The notes beneath the pieces were generated by a model. The model had not been told where the DNA came from, searched no databases, and saw only the letters and a program-made list of their open reading frames with translations. This document shows positions 22,550-30,342 of a stretch of 63,456 nt of DNA, one piece after another. The number at the start of each line of letters is the position of its first letter. The stretch's first letter is position 1. The position numbers were made by a program, and so were the translations under genes. Source of the stretch: a virus; IMG/VR virus record IMGVR_UViG_3300047558_000137, positions 310,859 through 374,314 of that record. One strand, written 5' to 3'.

Positions 22550-25500
22550 TTAGGTAGAAGCTGCCCCTAAATTAGCGATTGTTCCAGGATTGTACAAGGC
22601 TATAGGAATGTAAATAAACTCAACATCACGCATTGGCTCAACAGCAACGTCAACATATAGTTGATTGTTTGCAATTGCGCTAGATGTGTTATTGTTAGAG
22701 TCACAAATTACTAAGAAGTCATATAGACCGCGCTTGCTTAGAACATCGTGTAACGCACTTTCAATTTGACGTGCAATAGTTTTTCTTGTTACAACGTCAT
22801 TTGGTTCAAACAAGAAACCATTGCTGATTGTCTTGAAGACTGTGCGTAGATAGTTTTCTAGACGTACAACATTAATCTTGTTTCTAGAAGTTGTGTCGCC
22901 ACTACGTGTTTCTTGACCCCAGATTACTAAACCTGTACCAGGCAATTGTGTAATTGGGTTAATATTTAATGAATATAGTGAATCACGTAGACCTTGGTTA
23001 ATACCGTTGTGTACAAATGCACCAGTAGTTTTATTAATATAACCAATGTCACTGATGTTGCTTACTAGACCACGATGTACACCAGCTGGTGCAAACCATT
23101 GATAGCTAACATTATCGTTGTACAAGAATGTACGTAGTACTGCATGACTTGCTGGTACTGCAACTGTATTTCCTGCTAGGTCGTTTGTTAAACCAGCTGG
23201 GTAATACACACCTAGGTATGGGCTAGCTGTTGCTAGGCCGTCACCATTGGTATTGTTGCTCCAATTTGTAATGTCAGTGGTAGATGGTGCTAATGTCATT
23301 GGTGTGTCACCAATGATAAAACCAGTATTACCACGATCATTGTTTAACGTTACTAAGTTGTCAATTAGCTCTGGATAACCAGGTGCAACTAGCAAGTTAA
23401 AGTTGTAAGTTTCTTCACGAACGTCAATGTTACTATCAACTGCTGACTGTAAAGCTGCTACAACAATAGCACGTTGAGCTGCTGAACCTGCCTTCATAAC
23501 ACCGTTCTCATCTAATCCGCTATCGCTAACCCAAGAGTCAGTAATAGTTGGTGTGCTTGTTGGCAAACCTAATGTGTTAGAACCAGCTGGGAAACTTGCG
23601 GCGTTAAAATAGTCTGCTACAAATTTCTTAACGTTATAACCGCTGCGGCGTGTGTTAAACAACAAGATACCACGTGGATATAGTTTGTAGTTAGGTGCAT
23701 CTAGATCTAGATAATCGCTAGTTAGCATATCAACTGTAGATGGGATGCCTTCATTGATTGGATCCACTGCGCCGTCTGCACTCCAACGTGCGTCAGCAAA
23801 AATGATACCATTTGAGCTTACGTGATCGGTGTTGTCTATTGCTACCCATGCGCTACCGTTATAACGATATAGACTTGGATAGTTTACTAAATCACTGCTG
23901 TCTAACCAAATATCGCCAGCTGCTAAAGCAGTACTGTCGCTTTGGCTTGTTGGCTGACTTGCGCTTACGATAACACCCATTGGGTCAGTGTTTCCTAATA
24001 CATAACCGCGACTATCTGTGCCGGCACCTTGGTAGCCTTTCCAACCAGAACTAGTATTAACCATAATATCTACTTCGCTTGGATTGCTGTAATACCACAA
24101 AGTTCCGTCAACTGGGTTGCTAGTTGGGGCGCTCGCTTGGTATGATATAAAGCGGTTTTGTCCTGTAAAATTACCAATATTTACAACATCGGTAATAGGG
24201 TTTACAGTGTATCCTACACGTTGGTATGGTACTAAACTTGTGTTATCTACTACAAATCCTGCATCTTGCAATGGTGTATCACTTACGTTTGTTAAAGTAA
24301 CTTGGCCACCTAGTGCATGGCTGATAGTAATAGTTCCATTGCTATTAACCTCTGCAGATACATAAGGAACGTTGGCCGCTAAAATTGCTGTAACAAAATC
24401 TTCAGCTGACCCGCTGCTTAATGCAGGGATAGTTGCACTATTTGTTACGCCGCCTATTCCTGTTGCGCCAATAGTAAATGATCCAGTGATATCTGTCGGT
24501 GTATCACCTGTTCCAGATGAAGACACATTATCTGTTGATCCACCTTGTACAGAGAATGTCAACGCATTATATGTAGTATCACCTACTAGATATGTTGCAA
24601 CTGTTGTACCGTGCGGAATATTTTGGCCACCACCAGCTGGGTCTAAGTTAGCAATTGCGCTAACAAAACCAGTATACATAGAAACGCCAACTGAAGCCCA
24701 GCTGTCAGTTGATGCGTTGTATTTCTTCAATGAAGGATTAAAACCGCCACCTGTTGATGTAGTTTTCCACCATACACTTCCTGATGGGCGAGGTTGAGAA
24801 TCTGATGCGTACCAGCCACCTGTTGGCTGTTGAGCATAAGTGCCGTAGAAGAAATATGGGCAGTAGTAAGGGTTGCCTGAACCTACTGTAATTCCACAAT
24901 TGTCCAACGGTGTATTTGTTGAATCAGATTCAACAAGAATTAGTTTACCGTCGGCTGATCCACCTGTACTTGCAGCTGAACTTGTTACATAGAATGACAA
25001 ATAGCCGTCATTTACTTTTGCCTTAACACCAGTAATTGCTGCTGCGTTAACTGCCGCAGCCAACGCTGCTACTGTACCAGTGTTAAATGTAACTGTTGTA
25101 CCGTTAACAGAAATAGTGCTAGCACCAGCTGTTAATGTTAGTGTTGGGTTAGCAACTGTACCTGTTGCAACTGGCAATGATAACTGCCACTCTGGGCTAC
25201 CAACTTGTACCCAAACGTTAGGGCCTGGACCACCTGAGCCTGTTACAACTGCACTTGAACCAGTTTTGGAAAATAAACGAATGTAACCTAGTGGTTTAAC
25301 GCTAGTATCTACTGCAACTAATGCATAGTCACCTGGCTTACCAATTGATGCAACTGGGGTAGCTACATCTGTTGTGCCGTTATATGTGCTATATGTAACC
25401 TTGTTACTATCTGTAACTACAATAGGATTAATATGAGTAAATCCTGGTGTTGCAGAAGTATTATCTAACTCATACAAACCAAATTCAGTATTTGCTGTGT

Positions 25501-25906
25501 CTAGCCATAAATCGCCGTCGGCTACACGTCCAGCTGGACGAACTGATGTGCCTGCTAATTGTGCTAAATCAACATCTGCACGGATAGCATACAATTGATT
25601 GCCTAAACCCAATGCGCTATATGCTGATAATAGGCCGTATTCGTTACGTTCGTCGCCGTTAATTGGTGTACCAGCTGAGCTCAATTGGAAGCCCGGTGTG
25701 CCCATAGCTGTTACCAAATCACGTTGACTTGTAAACGATAATAATTTGCCAGCATTTGCTTTACTTGTGCCTACTGCTGGGCTATTGTTATATGTTTTGT
25801 CTTGTGCTGTTGCTAATAGTACCAATGGGACAGAGCCAACATTTGAATTTACATATTGGCTTTGGTCATTAATGGAAATTTGAATTCCTGGTGAAACTAG
25901 TGCCAT
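22550..25906 (-). CDS. 18: Tail sheath protein gp18, enlarged
   Basis: 1118 aa versus 659 in T4. The N-terminus (SPGIQISINDQSQYV) and the C-terminal ~250 residues (ENYLRTVFKTISNGFLFEPND, then VEPMRDVEFIYIPIALYNPG) are typical gp18 and form the contractile core. The extra mass lies in the middle. It holds four fibre-type modules with G-(D/T/S)-(L/I/V)-W-(L/Y/W) and Y-N-x-S-x-W signatures, and two Thr/Ser-rich beta regions. These should project from the sheath surface. Late promoter plus AAAGGA ribosome-binding site upstream. Confidence 0.9.
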   Translation of the reverse strand: MALVSPGIQISINDQSQYVNSNVGSVPLVLLATAQDKTYNNSPAVGTSKANAGKLLSFTSQRDLVTAMGTPGFQLSSAGTPINGDERNEYGLLSAYSALGLGNQLYAIRADVDLAQLAGTSVRPAGRVADGDLWLDTANTEFGLYELDNTSATPGFTHINPIVVTDSNKVTYSTYNGTTDVATPVASIGKPGDYALVAVDTSVKPLGYIRLFSKTGSSAVVTGSGGPGPNVWVQVGSPEWQLSLPVATGTVANPTLTLTAGASTISVNGTTVTFNTGTVAALAAAVNAAAITGVKAKVNDGYLSFYVTSSAASTGGSADGKLILVESDSTNTPLDNCGITVGSGNPYYCPYFFYGTYAQQPTGGWYASDSQPRPSGSVWWKTTSTGGGFNPSLKKYNASTDSWASVGVSMYTGFVSAIANLDPAGGGQNIPHGTTVATYLVGDTTYNALTFSVQGGSTDNVSSSGTGDTPTDITGSFTIGATGIGGVTNSATIPALSSGSAEDFVTAILAANVPYVSAEVNSNGTITISHALGGQVTLTNVSDTPLQDAGFVVDNTSLVPYQRVGYTVNPITDVVNIGNFTGQNRFISYQASAPTSNPVDGTLWYYSNPSEVDIMVNTSSGWKGYQGAGTDSRGYVLGNTDPMGVIVSASQPTSQSDSTALAAGDIWLDSSDLVNYPSLYRYNGSAWVAIDNTDHVSSNGIIFADARWSADGAVDPINEGIPSTVDMLTSDYLDLDAPNYKLYPRGILLFNTRRSGYNVKKFVADYFNAASFPAGSNTLGLPTSTPTITDSWVSDSGLDENGVMKAGSAAQRAIVVAALQSAVDSNIDVREETYNFNLLVAPGYPELIDNLVTLNNDRGNTGFIIGDTPMTLAPSTTDITNWSNNTNGDGLATASPYLGVYYPAGLTNDLAGNTVAVPASHAVLRTFLYNDNVSYQWFAPAGVHRGLVSNISDIGYINKTTGAFVHNGINQGLRDSLYSLNINPITQLPGTGLVIWGQETRSGDTTSRNKINVVRLENYLRTVFKTISNGFLFEPNDVVTRKTIARQIESALHDVLSKRGLYDFLVICDSNNNTSSAIANNQLYVDVAVEPMRDVEFIYIPIALYNPGTIANLGAAST

Positions 25907-25937
25907 GGTTATATTCCTTTATAATACATGTTATGAA

Positions 25938-25944
25938 TATTTAG
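25938..25944 (-). promoter_or_regulatory. Late promoter CTAAATA for gp18
   Basis: ACTAAATA on the minus strand, 31 nt before the gp18 ATG, with a leader containing AAAGGA. Confidence 0.6.
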
Positions 25945-25952
25945 TTTAAAAA

Positions 25953-25980
25953 GGAAAAAAGGCACTACTACAGGTGCCTT
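25953..25980 (-). terminator. Intrinsic terminator upstream of gp18
   Basis: AAGGCAC/GTGCCTT with an 8-nt loop followed on the minus strand by T6. It would stop transcription from the gp13/kinase operon before the gp18 promoter. Confidence 0.7.
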
Positions 25981-25995
25981 GGCAAAGGTTTTGCA

Positions 25996-26002
25996 ATAAA
26001 TA
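25996..26002 (+). promoter_or_regulatory. Plus-strand late promoter ATAAATA, 5 nt before ATG
   Basis: AATAAATA GGTAT ATG on the plus strand, the same 5-nt spacing as on the minus strand. Confidence 0.6.
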
Positions 26003-26007
26003 GGTAT

Positions 26008-26358
26008 ATGCTAGAACGTAAATTATGTCCTGTATGCCATACTAATCCGGTTGCTGTTAACTATGTTAAAGATGGTGTTACCCATTATCGAAATAGTTGT
26101 GCTAGCTGTATCCGAAAAGGGCGTAAATTAAAGCCGACCCCGCCGGCTTGGGCAAGATCGGGCTATAAGAAAAAAGCAAACTGCGAGAAATGCAATTTCA
26201 AATTTAAGTTTCCAGAACAGAGTGTTGTGTTCAATGTAGACGGAAACTTAAAGAATAATAACTGGGCCAATTTAAAAACGGTTTGCCTTAATTGCCAACA
26301 AGAAATTTATAAAAGCAAACTGGGGTGGAAGGCTAGCCCTATTGTGCCAGATTTTTAA
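26008..26358 (+). CDS. HNH-like zinc-finger protein, possibly inactive
   Basis: 116 aa. CxxC pairs at the N-terminus (C7xxC10, then CASC) and a second half NCEKC ... VFNVDGNLKNNNWANLKTVCLNCQ that follows the HNH spacing (h-x-H-x-D-G-N ... N ... N-L-x-x-x-C-x-x-C-H). The usual catalytic His is Asn (FNVDGN) and the last His is Gln, so nuclease activity may be lost. Located on the plus strand between two minus operons, overlapping the kinase gene tail by 20 bp. Related small proteins occur in T4-like cyanophages. Confidence 0.65.
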   Translation: MLERKLCPVCHTNPVAVNYVKDGVTHYRNSCASCIRKGRKLKPTPPAWARSGYKKKANCEKCNFKFKFPEQSVVFNVDGNLKNNNWANLKTVCLNCQQEIYKSKLGWKASPIVPDF

Positions 26359-26950
26359 GTTGGGTATACAACTGTTCGATGCTGCCGTTATTGTCAATTA
26401 TCGCATCAAACTCTGTTCCAGCCCAACTGTATTCGCTAGCATGAATACCTAGTTCTTTTAGTTTAGTCTGTGCAAGTAAGTCACCAGCATTGGCGTTTGC
26501 AGCCATAACATACCAGCTAGGTTGTTCGCCACGCTGTATCCAAACAATCTTTGCCCCACGCTGTTTTAGAACTTTAATTTCATTTGGAAATCGGCAATCT
26601 GTAATAACAATGCTGTCTTTACTGGTGCGTAGTTTGTTTTCCAAACTAGCAATCCACATATCATCGTGGAATTCTTCACGTATAACTTCTGTGCCCCATT
26701 GCTGTAGTACATAACGTGGTGTAATAGGCTTGCCCAGTCGTTCACTCCACCAGGCATCAGGTTGCTCTCGCCATTCGCGGCTTTCTTTAGTACGACCTTC
26801 TAGCATTTCCCTGTCCCACCCGAATACTGAGCTCACAGCATCTTTAAGACTATTAGCAAAACTCTCACGTCTGAACTCGTGGAAGTTTACAAGATAATCT
26901 GCCGCTGTATCTTTACCGCTACCAATTAAACCGCAAATGCCAATGATCAT
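26339..26950 (-). CDS. 1: Deoxynucleoside monophosphate kinase (T4 gp1-like)
   Basis: 203 aa. The P-loop GLIGSGKDT is at residues 7-15. A lid-like RTKESREWRE region and VITDCRFPNE (Walker B-like strand) follow the pattern of T4 gene 1 dNMP kinase and related phage kinases. It phosphorylates dNMPs (in T4 including a modified dCMP) to supply replication. The ATG lies directly after the T-run of a terminator, so expression may rely on readthrough. Confidence 0.75.
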   Translation of the reverse strand: MIIGICGLIGSGKDTAADYLVNFHEFRRESFANSLKDAVSSVFGWDREMLEGRTKESREWREQPDAWWSERLGKPITPRYVLQQWGTEVIREEFHDDMWIASLENKLRTSKDSIVITDCRFPNEIKVLKQRGAKIVWIQRGEQPSWYVMAANANAGDLLAQTKLKELGIHASEYSWAGTEFDAIIDNNGSIEQLYTQLKNLAQ

Positions 26951-26976
26951 AAAAAATGCCCCTTTCGGAGCATTTT
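26951..26976 (-). terminator. Intrinsic terminator between gp13 and the kinase gene
   Basis: A 10-bp stem (AAAATGCTCC/GGGGCATTTT, one G-U) with a GAAA loop is followed by T's that run into the ATG of the kinase gene on the minus strand. Confidence 0.75.
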
Positions 26977-26980
26977 AACA

Positions 26981-27892
26981 TTAACCTGTAATCCAAGTCA
27001 ACGGTTGTGAGCCATCAACATAGGTTTTTAGATCCTCTTCTAGTTTAATCATTTCTTCTTTGGCTTCTGCTACCATACTGGCACCGTTTAGACTTGCGCC
27101 ACCTTGAGGGCCGGCAATAGTGCTGAACTTGCTGTATGCTTGTCCTAACAACATCTTACTGAAGCTGTATGCATACTCCTGTAACCACGGAAATGCGTAA
27201 GTATCATTAAAGATCATTTGATCTGGTTTGGTGTTATAAATCCATAACAAGACATCTTCTTGCTGATCTAACGGGGGGTTTGCGCCTTGATAAGGCATCT
27301 TACGCACAACAACCAGCTTTTTAGTAACTGGGTTGAATGTAAAGTTCATAAAGCCACCGAACATACGCATAGCCAACTTCTGATAGTCAACAAATAGTTC
27401 ATAGTTAGTCAGGCCACCCACACGACCTGCTGTTAGCATATAAGTGTTTAAATAGCCCGAAGCAAAGGGTTCAAATTGACTTGCTGTTGTGCCTGTTACG
27501 CTACCAATACCTCGACGATAAATTGCACGTACTGTTTGTACTTCTTTAGGCAATATGTATTCTTGTGTTTCGGGCAATAGCTTTAAGTGTGCATAGCTTT
27601 CTTCAACGCTGTTTTGAGCACGTTGGCGGTACTTAACTAGGGCCTGTGTAATAGCCATTTCATAATGCTCTTTTTCCAACTCAACATCAACAATGCCATC
27701 ACCTAAACGCATACGAACGTAGTCAGTTATAGCCGCACGTTGTGCATCAGATGAAGTATAGTCAGTCGGGTCGTAGGCAATGTGTCCTGCGCCCGATCCT
27801 GTGTTTGCATTGAAAAGGCTAGCAGTTTCTATGTTCTGATGTGCGTCAAAACCCGATTCTGCTGTTGGGGTATTTGGATATGGTGTTGGCAT
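26981..27892 (-). CDS. 13: Neck protein gp13
   Basis: 303 aa (T4 gp13 is 309). Start set at ATG 27892, preceded by AGGA at 6 nt; the upstream in-frame TTG is rejected. N-terminal RAAITDYVRMRLGDGIVDVELEKEHYEMAITQAL is the gp13-type helical region. It closes the filled head and, with gp14, joins head to tail. Late ATAAATA promoter just upstream. Confidence 0.78.
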   Translation of the reverse strand: MPTPYPNTPTAESGFDAHQNIETASLFNANTGSGAGHIAYDPTDYTSSDAQRAAITDYVRMRLGDGIVDVELEKEHYEMAITQALVKYRQRAQNSVEESYAHLKLLPETQEYILPKEVQTVRAIYRRGIGSVTGTTASQFEPFASGYLNTYMLTAGRVGGLTNYELFVDYQKLAMRMFGGFMNFTFNPVTKKLVVVRKMPYQGANPPLDQQEDVLLWIYNTKPDQMIFNDTYAFPWLQEYAYSFSKMLLGQAYSKFSTIAGPQGGASLNGASMVAEAKEEMIKLEEDLKTYVDGSQPLTWITG

Positions 27893-27910
27893 CGCTGTTC
27901 CTATATCCAA

Positions 27911-27917
27911 TATTTAT
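27911..27917 (-). promoter_or_regulatory. Late promoter ATAAATA for gp13
   Basis: GCATAAATA on the minus strand, 18 nt upstream of the chosen gp13 ATG. Confidence 0.55.
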
Positions 27918-27918
27918 G

Positions 27919-28167
27919 CTAATCCCGAAGCAGATCCCAAATCCCATACTTCTCGTAATTGGCCCATTCGGGACCTTTGTATGCTAGTTCAAGCTCGCTT
28001 CTACGTAATTGATACTCTAGATCACGTATCTCTGCTATAGCACCTGGCTTGTACGGCAGTTTTTTAGCGCGAACTTGACCAATCTTGTTACGGATCCATT
28101 CTTGTTCGCGCTGTAATCTACCGACATACTCAGGCTTTGTGTTAGGCGGTTCTAAGTAATACGACAT
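27919..28167 (-). CDS. Hypothetical small protein (82 aa)
   Basis: About 82 aa from ATG 28167 (a GTG two codons upstream is also possible). Positively charged and helical, with LQREQEWIRNKIGQ and RRSELELAYKGPEW; probably a coiled coil. No recognised family. It overlaps the end of the 388-aa gene. Confidence 0.55.
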   Translation of the reverse strand: MSYYLEPPNTKPEYVGRLQREQEWIRNKIGQVRAKKLPYKPGAIAEIRDLEYQLRRSELELAYKGPEWANYEKYGIWDLLRD

Positions 28168-29308
28168 CTTCACTAATCCTACCGTTTAATTTGGTTTCTG
28201 TAGCTTTGATATCTTCGATAAACTTACGCAACTGCACTTTACCAGCTTTGGCAAACTCTTTTAGCTTTTCATCTGGCTTGCGTAGGGTTTTACTGATTGA
28301 CTTGTCAGTATCAAATCCAATAATTGTGGTCCCTTTGATTCCCAGGGTTTGATAGCTTGCAGACACATATTTTCCCAGCTTGCGAGTTTTAATGTTATAG
28401 ACCCAGAGCTCTGCGGCTCCAATAATGTCTGCAGGATTGATTGACACGATCTTAAGAGCGGCATCTGTTTTACAATATTTGAGCTTGGCAACCAGTTTTT
28501 CTTTACTTGGAGCCTTCTTAACTCGTGCTTTCTTAGTAGCTTTTTTAACGCCTCTGTACTGCTCAACTGCACCAAGTAGGTCATCGATCCAACCAATGAT
28601 GCGTTTGAAGTCAGCGGTTTTAAGATAACTGTAAGCCTCTTTAAGTTGTTCATCCTTTTTACCTTGTGCTTCTTCAAGTTCTGCTTTGCGCTTTTTGTAA
28701 ACAGCTTCATACTTGCTCAATTGGCTCTGTACAACGCTGTTAGACTGCAACCAGTCGTAGGGCTTGAACTTATCTGCTGTATTTGCGACAACATCATCAA
28801 ACAGGCCTTCAAGTTCGCCGATCAACTCGCTTGTTTTTTCGTTAAGGCGATCCTGGATAGTTGGCACGTATGCTTTAGGCTTGTCGTCCTCAGCAGTCTC
28901 AACAACTTCCGGCTCAGCTTTTTCAATAACTTCAAGGATACACTTGTCAATAAACTCAATGTGGTTGCCACGGAACTGCATACCTTTGCGGTGTGCCATA
29001 ATCAAACTGCATACGGTCATCGGTAGCAGGCGATCGCTAGCACGGATAAAGGCTCGTACTTCATCTTTAGTAAACTCGCTGTTGCCTTGCATCCACTCTA
29101 CAACATGCTTTTTACAGTCTTTTTGGCTGTAGTAGTAATTGTAGTAATAAAAGCTCTTACGCAAGCGGTTATCAAAACGCTCTTGGTCCCACTCTTTAGC
29201 TTCTTCGGGCCATTCAGGCTCAGCACCTGTGTACTTTTCATCTGCAAATGCAGCCAAACGCACTTTGGGCTGTTTGGTTTTAATCTTGATACCAGCAACT
29301 GTTGCCAT
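28142..29308 (-). CDS. Conserved hypothetical phage protein (388 aa)
   Basis: 388 aa from ATG 29308, preceded by CGGAG; the stop of the upstream gene overlaps it (TAATG). N-terminal half acidic with FYYYNYYYSQKDCKKHVVEWMQ. The middle is Lys-rich coiled coil and the C-terminal third has ELWVYNIKTRKLGKYV, a small beta domain. T4-like cyanophages carry similar proteins of unknown function. I cannot assign a role. Confidence 0.6.
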   Translation of the reverse strand: MATVAGIKIKTKQPKVRLAAFADEKYTGAEPEWPEEAKEWDQERFDNRLRKSFYYYNYYYSQKDCKKHVVEWMQGNSEFTKDEVRAFIRASDRLLPMTVCSLIMAHRKGMQFRGNHIEFIDKCILEVIEKAEPEVVETAEDDKPKAYVPTIQDRLNEKTSELIGELEGLFDDVVANTADKFKPYDWLQSNSVVQSQLSKYEAVYKKRKAELEEAQGKKDEQLKEAYSYLKTADFKRIIGWIDDLLGAVEQYRGVKKATKKARVKKAPSKEKLVAKLKYCKTDAALKIVSINPADIIGAAELWVYNIKTRKLGKYVSASYQTLGIKGTTIIGFDTDKSISKTLRKPDEKLKEFAKAGKVQLRKFIEDIKATETKLNGRISEDVVLLRTA

Positions 29309-29535
29309 TAGATTCTCCGTTTTTTCCAATCATATGTGTTACCGTCGGGCAACACGCCTTCTTTAATACTGTCCACGCCTTGTTTGCCCACTAGGTTAGG
29401 GTTCTCTGTTGCAATAACAACAAAGGTGCCGCCGGCATCACGGGCGTCTTTGGCCACGTTCAATGCTTCGCCTAGTTCTGTTCGGAACAAACTGTGTTCG
29501 CGACCAATTTTGTCTGTCCAGTATATTTTATGCAT
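29308..29535 (-). CDS. Hypothetical small protein (75 aa)
   Basis: 75 aa with SLFRTELGEALNVAKDARDAGG followed by VVIATENPNLVGKQGV, a compact alpha/beta protein. Function unknown. Translation appears coupled to the next gene through TAATG. Confidence 0.6.
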   Translation of the reverse strand: MHKIYWTDKIGREHSLFRTELGEALNVAKDARDAGGTFVVIATENPNLVGKQGVDSIKEGVLPDGNTYDWKKRRI

Positions 29536-29986
29536 TTTCTAATATTTTGTAAAATAATTGTTCGAATTTTACAGTGAGCAGTTTTTCTCGGCTCCATGCC
29601 TCACGTTCCCATGGGCGGTCCCAATACTCTGCGTTGACCTGTTTGCCTAACCAAAAATGTGTGTCACCGTCATACTCGTCAACAAAGAACCAGTAGTGCC
29701 CTTTGACCATTTGCTTAACATGAATCATTTCATGTGCTAGTACTTGAATCAATGAGTCAAACTTCAATGAGCTGTCTACAAATATCACAATCTGCTTACG
29801 GCCCTTAACAGGATCGTCCATTTGGCACATGCCCCGGGCACCTTGATCTTTAATCAAACCCTTGACAGAGTATACATAAAGATCAAATTTGTTGTTTAAC
29901 AACTTGAGTTCTTCTGCATAGAATGGCACAGCCATGTCAATGATCTGAAACAAACGATTAGTTTTTGCGCGGATGTGTAAGTTCAT
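29528..29986 (-). CDS. Zinc metalloprotease-like protein (HExxH)
   Basis: 152 aa. The zinc motif HEMIH is at residues 85-89 inside a helix following a hydrophobic strand, and a downstream WEREAW could supply the third ligand Glu. SprT/WSS1-like or M48-like small zincins look similar. Substrate unknown. A TATAAT lies exactly 6 nt before the ATG, with an extended TGC in front, so it is probably an early gene with leaderless mRNA. Confidence 0.65.
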   Translation of the reverse strand: MNLHIRAKTNRLFQIIDMAVPFYAEELKLLNNKFDLYVYSVKGLIKDQGARGMCQMDDPVKGRKQIVIFVDSSLKFDSLIQVLAHEMIHVKQMVKGHYWFFVDEYDGDTHFWLGKQVNAEYWDRPWEREAWSREKLLTVKFEQLFYKILENA

Positions 29987-29992
29987 AGCTTA

Positions 29993-29998
29993 ATTATA
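29993..29998 (-). promoter_or_regulatory. Extended -10 (TGCTATAAT), 6 nt before ATG
   Basis: The minus strand reads TGC TATAAT TAAGCT ATG. No good -35, but the extended -10 compensates. Confidence 0.55.
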
Positions 29999-30011
29999 GC
30001 ACAGTTTTGGA

Positions 30012-30278
30012 TTAGCTGTATGTTAGCACAGCAATTAAACTATATTGCTGGAAATGTTTAATACTTTCGTTAAACTTTTCCTCAATTTCCCGGTATTTTG
30101 TTGTAAAAACGCCACGGCGCCTGCAGGCAATCATTTCTGTGTCTAGCTCTGCCCAGTACTTTCGTACTACATTGTAGAACTTCCACATTGCACTTTTAGC
30201 ACGTATATCAGATATTGACTGTAGTGCTGTTAAACACTCGTCCAATTTAAGGTGATTTTGGTGGTGGTGCGCTTGCAT
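30012..30278 (-). CDS. Hypothetical protein (88 aa)
   Basis: 88 aa, His-rich N-terminus (MQAHHHQNH) and helical body. No family recognised. It is driven by a near-consensus sigma70 promoter whose predicted start coincides with its ATG, and it precedes the metalloprotease gene. Probably an early host-takeover type gene, by position and promoter only. Confidence 0.6.
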   Translation of the reverse strand: MQAHHHQNHLKLDECLTALQSISDIRAKSAMWKFYNVVRKYWAELDTEMIACRRRGVFTTKYREIEEKFNESIKHFQQYSLIAVLTYS

Positions 30279-30284
30279 GTCAGC

Positions 30285-30313
30285 ATTATACGATAAAATG
30301 GATAAACTGCCAA
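30285..30313 (-). promoter_or_regulatory. sigma70 promoter TTGGCA-17-TATAAT, 6 nt before ATG
   Basis: -35 TTGGCA (30313-30308), 17-nt spacer, perfect -10 (30290-30285), then six bases to the ATG at 30278 on the minus strand. It lies back to back with the plus-strand late promoter. Confidence 0.8.
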
Positions 30314-30316
30314 GCC

Positions 30317-30324
30317 CATAAATA
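30317..30324 (+). promoter_or_regulatory. Late promoter CATAAATA for gp14-gp15
   Basis: On the plus strand 18 nt before the gp14 ATG, with AGGGA as ribosome-binding site in the leader. Confidence 0.6.
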
Positions 30325-30342
30325 CAACATTAGGGACTAAAC

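Noticed and set aside
24117-25286. Plus-strand open frames opposite gp18
   Set aside because: Same effect of biased codons in the real minus-strand gene.
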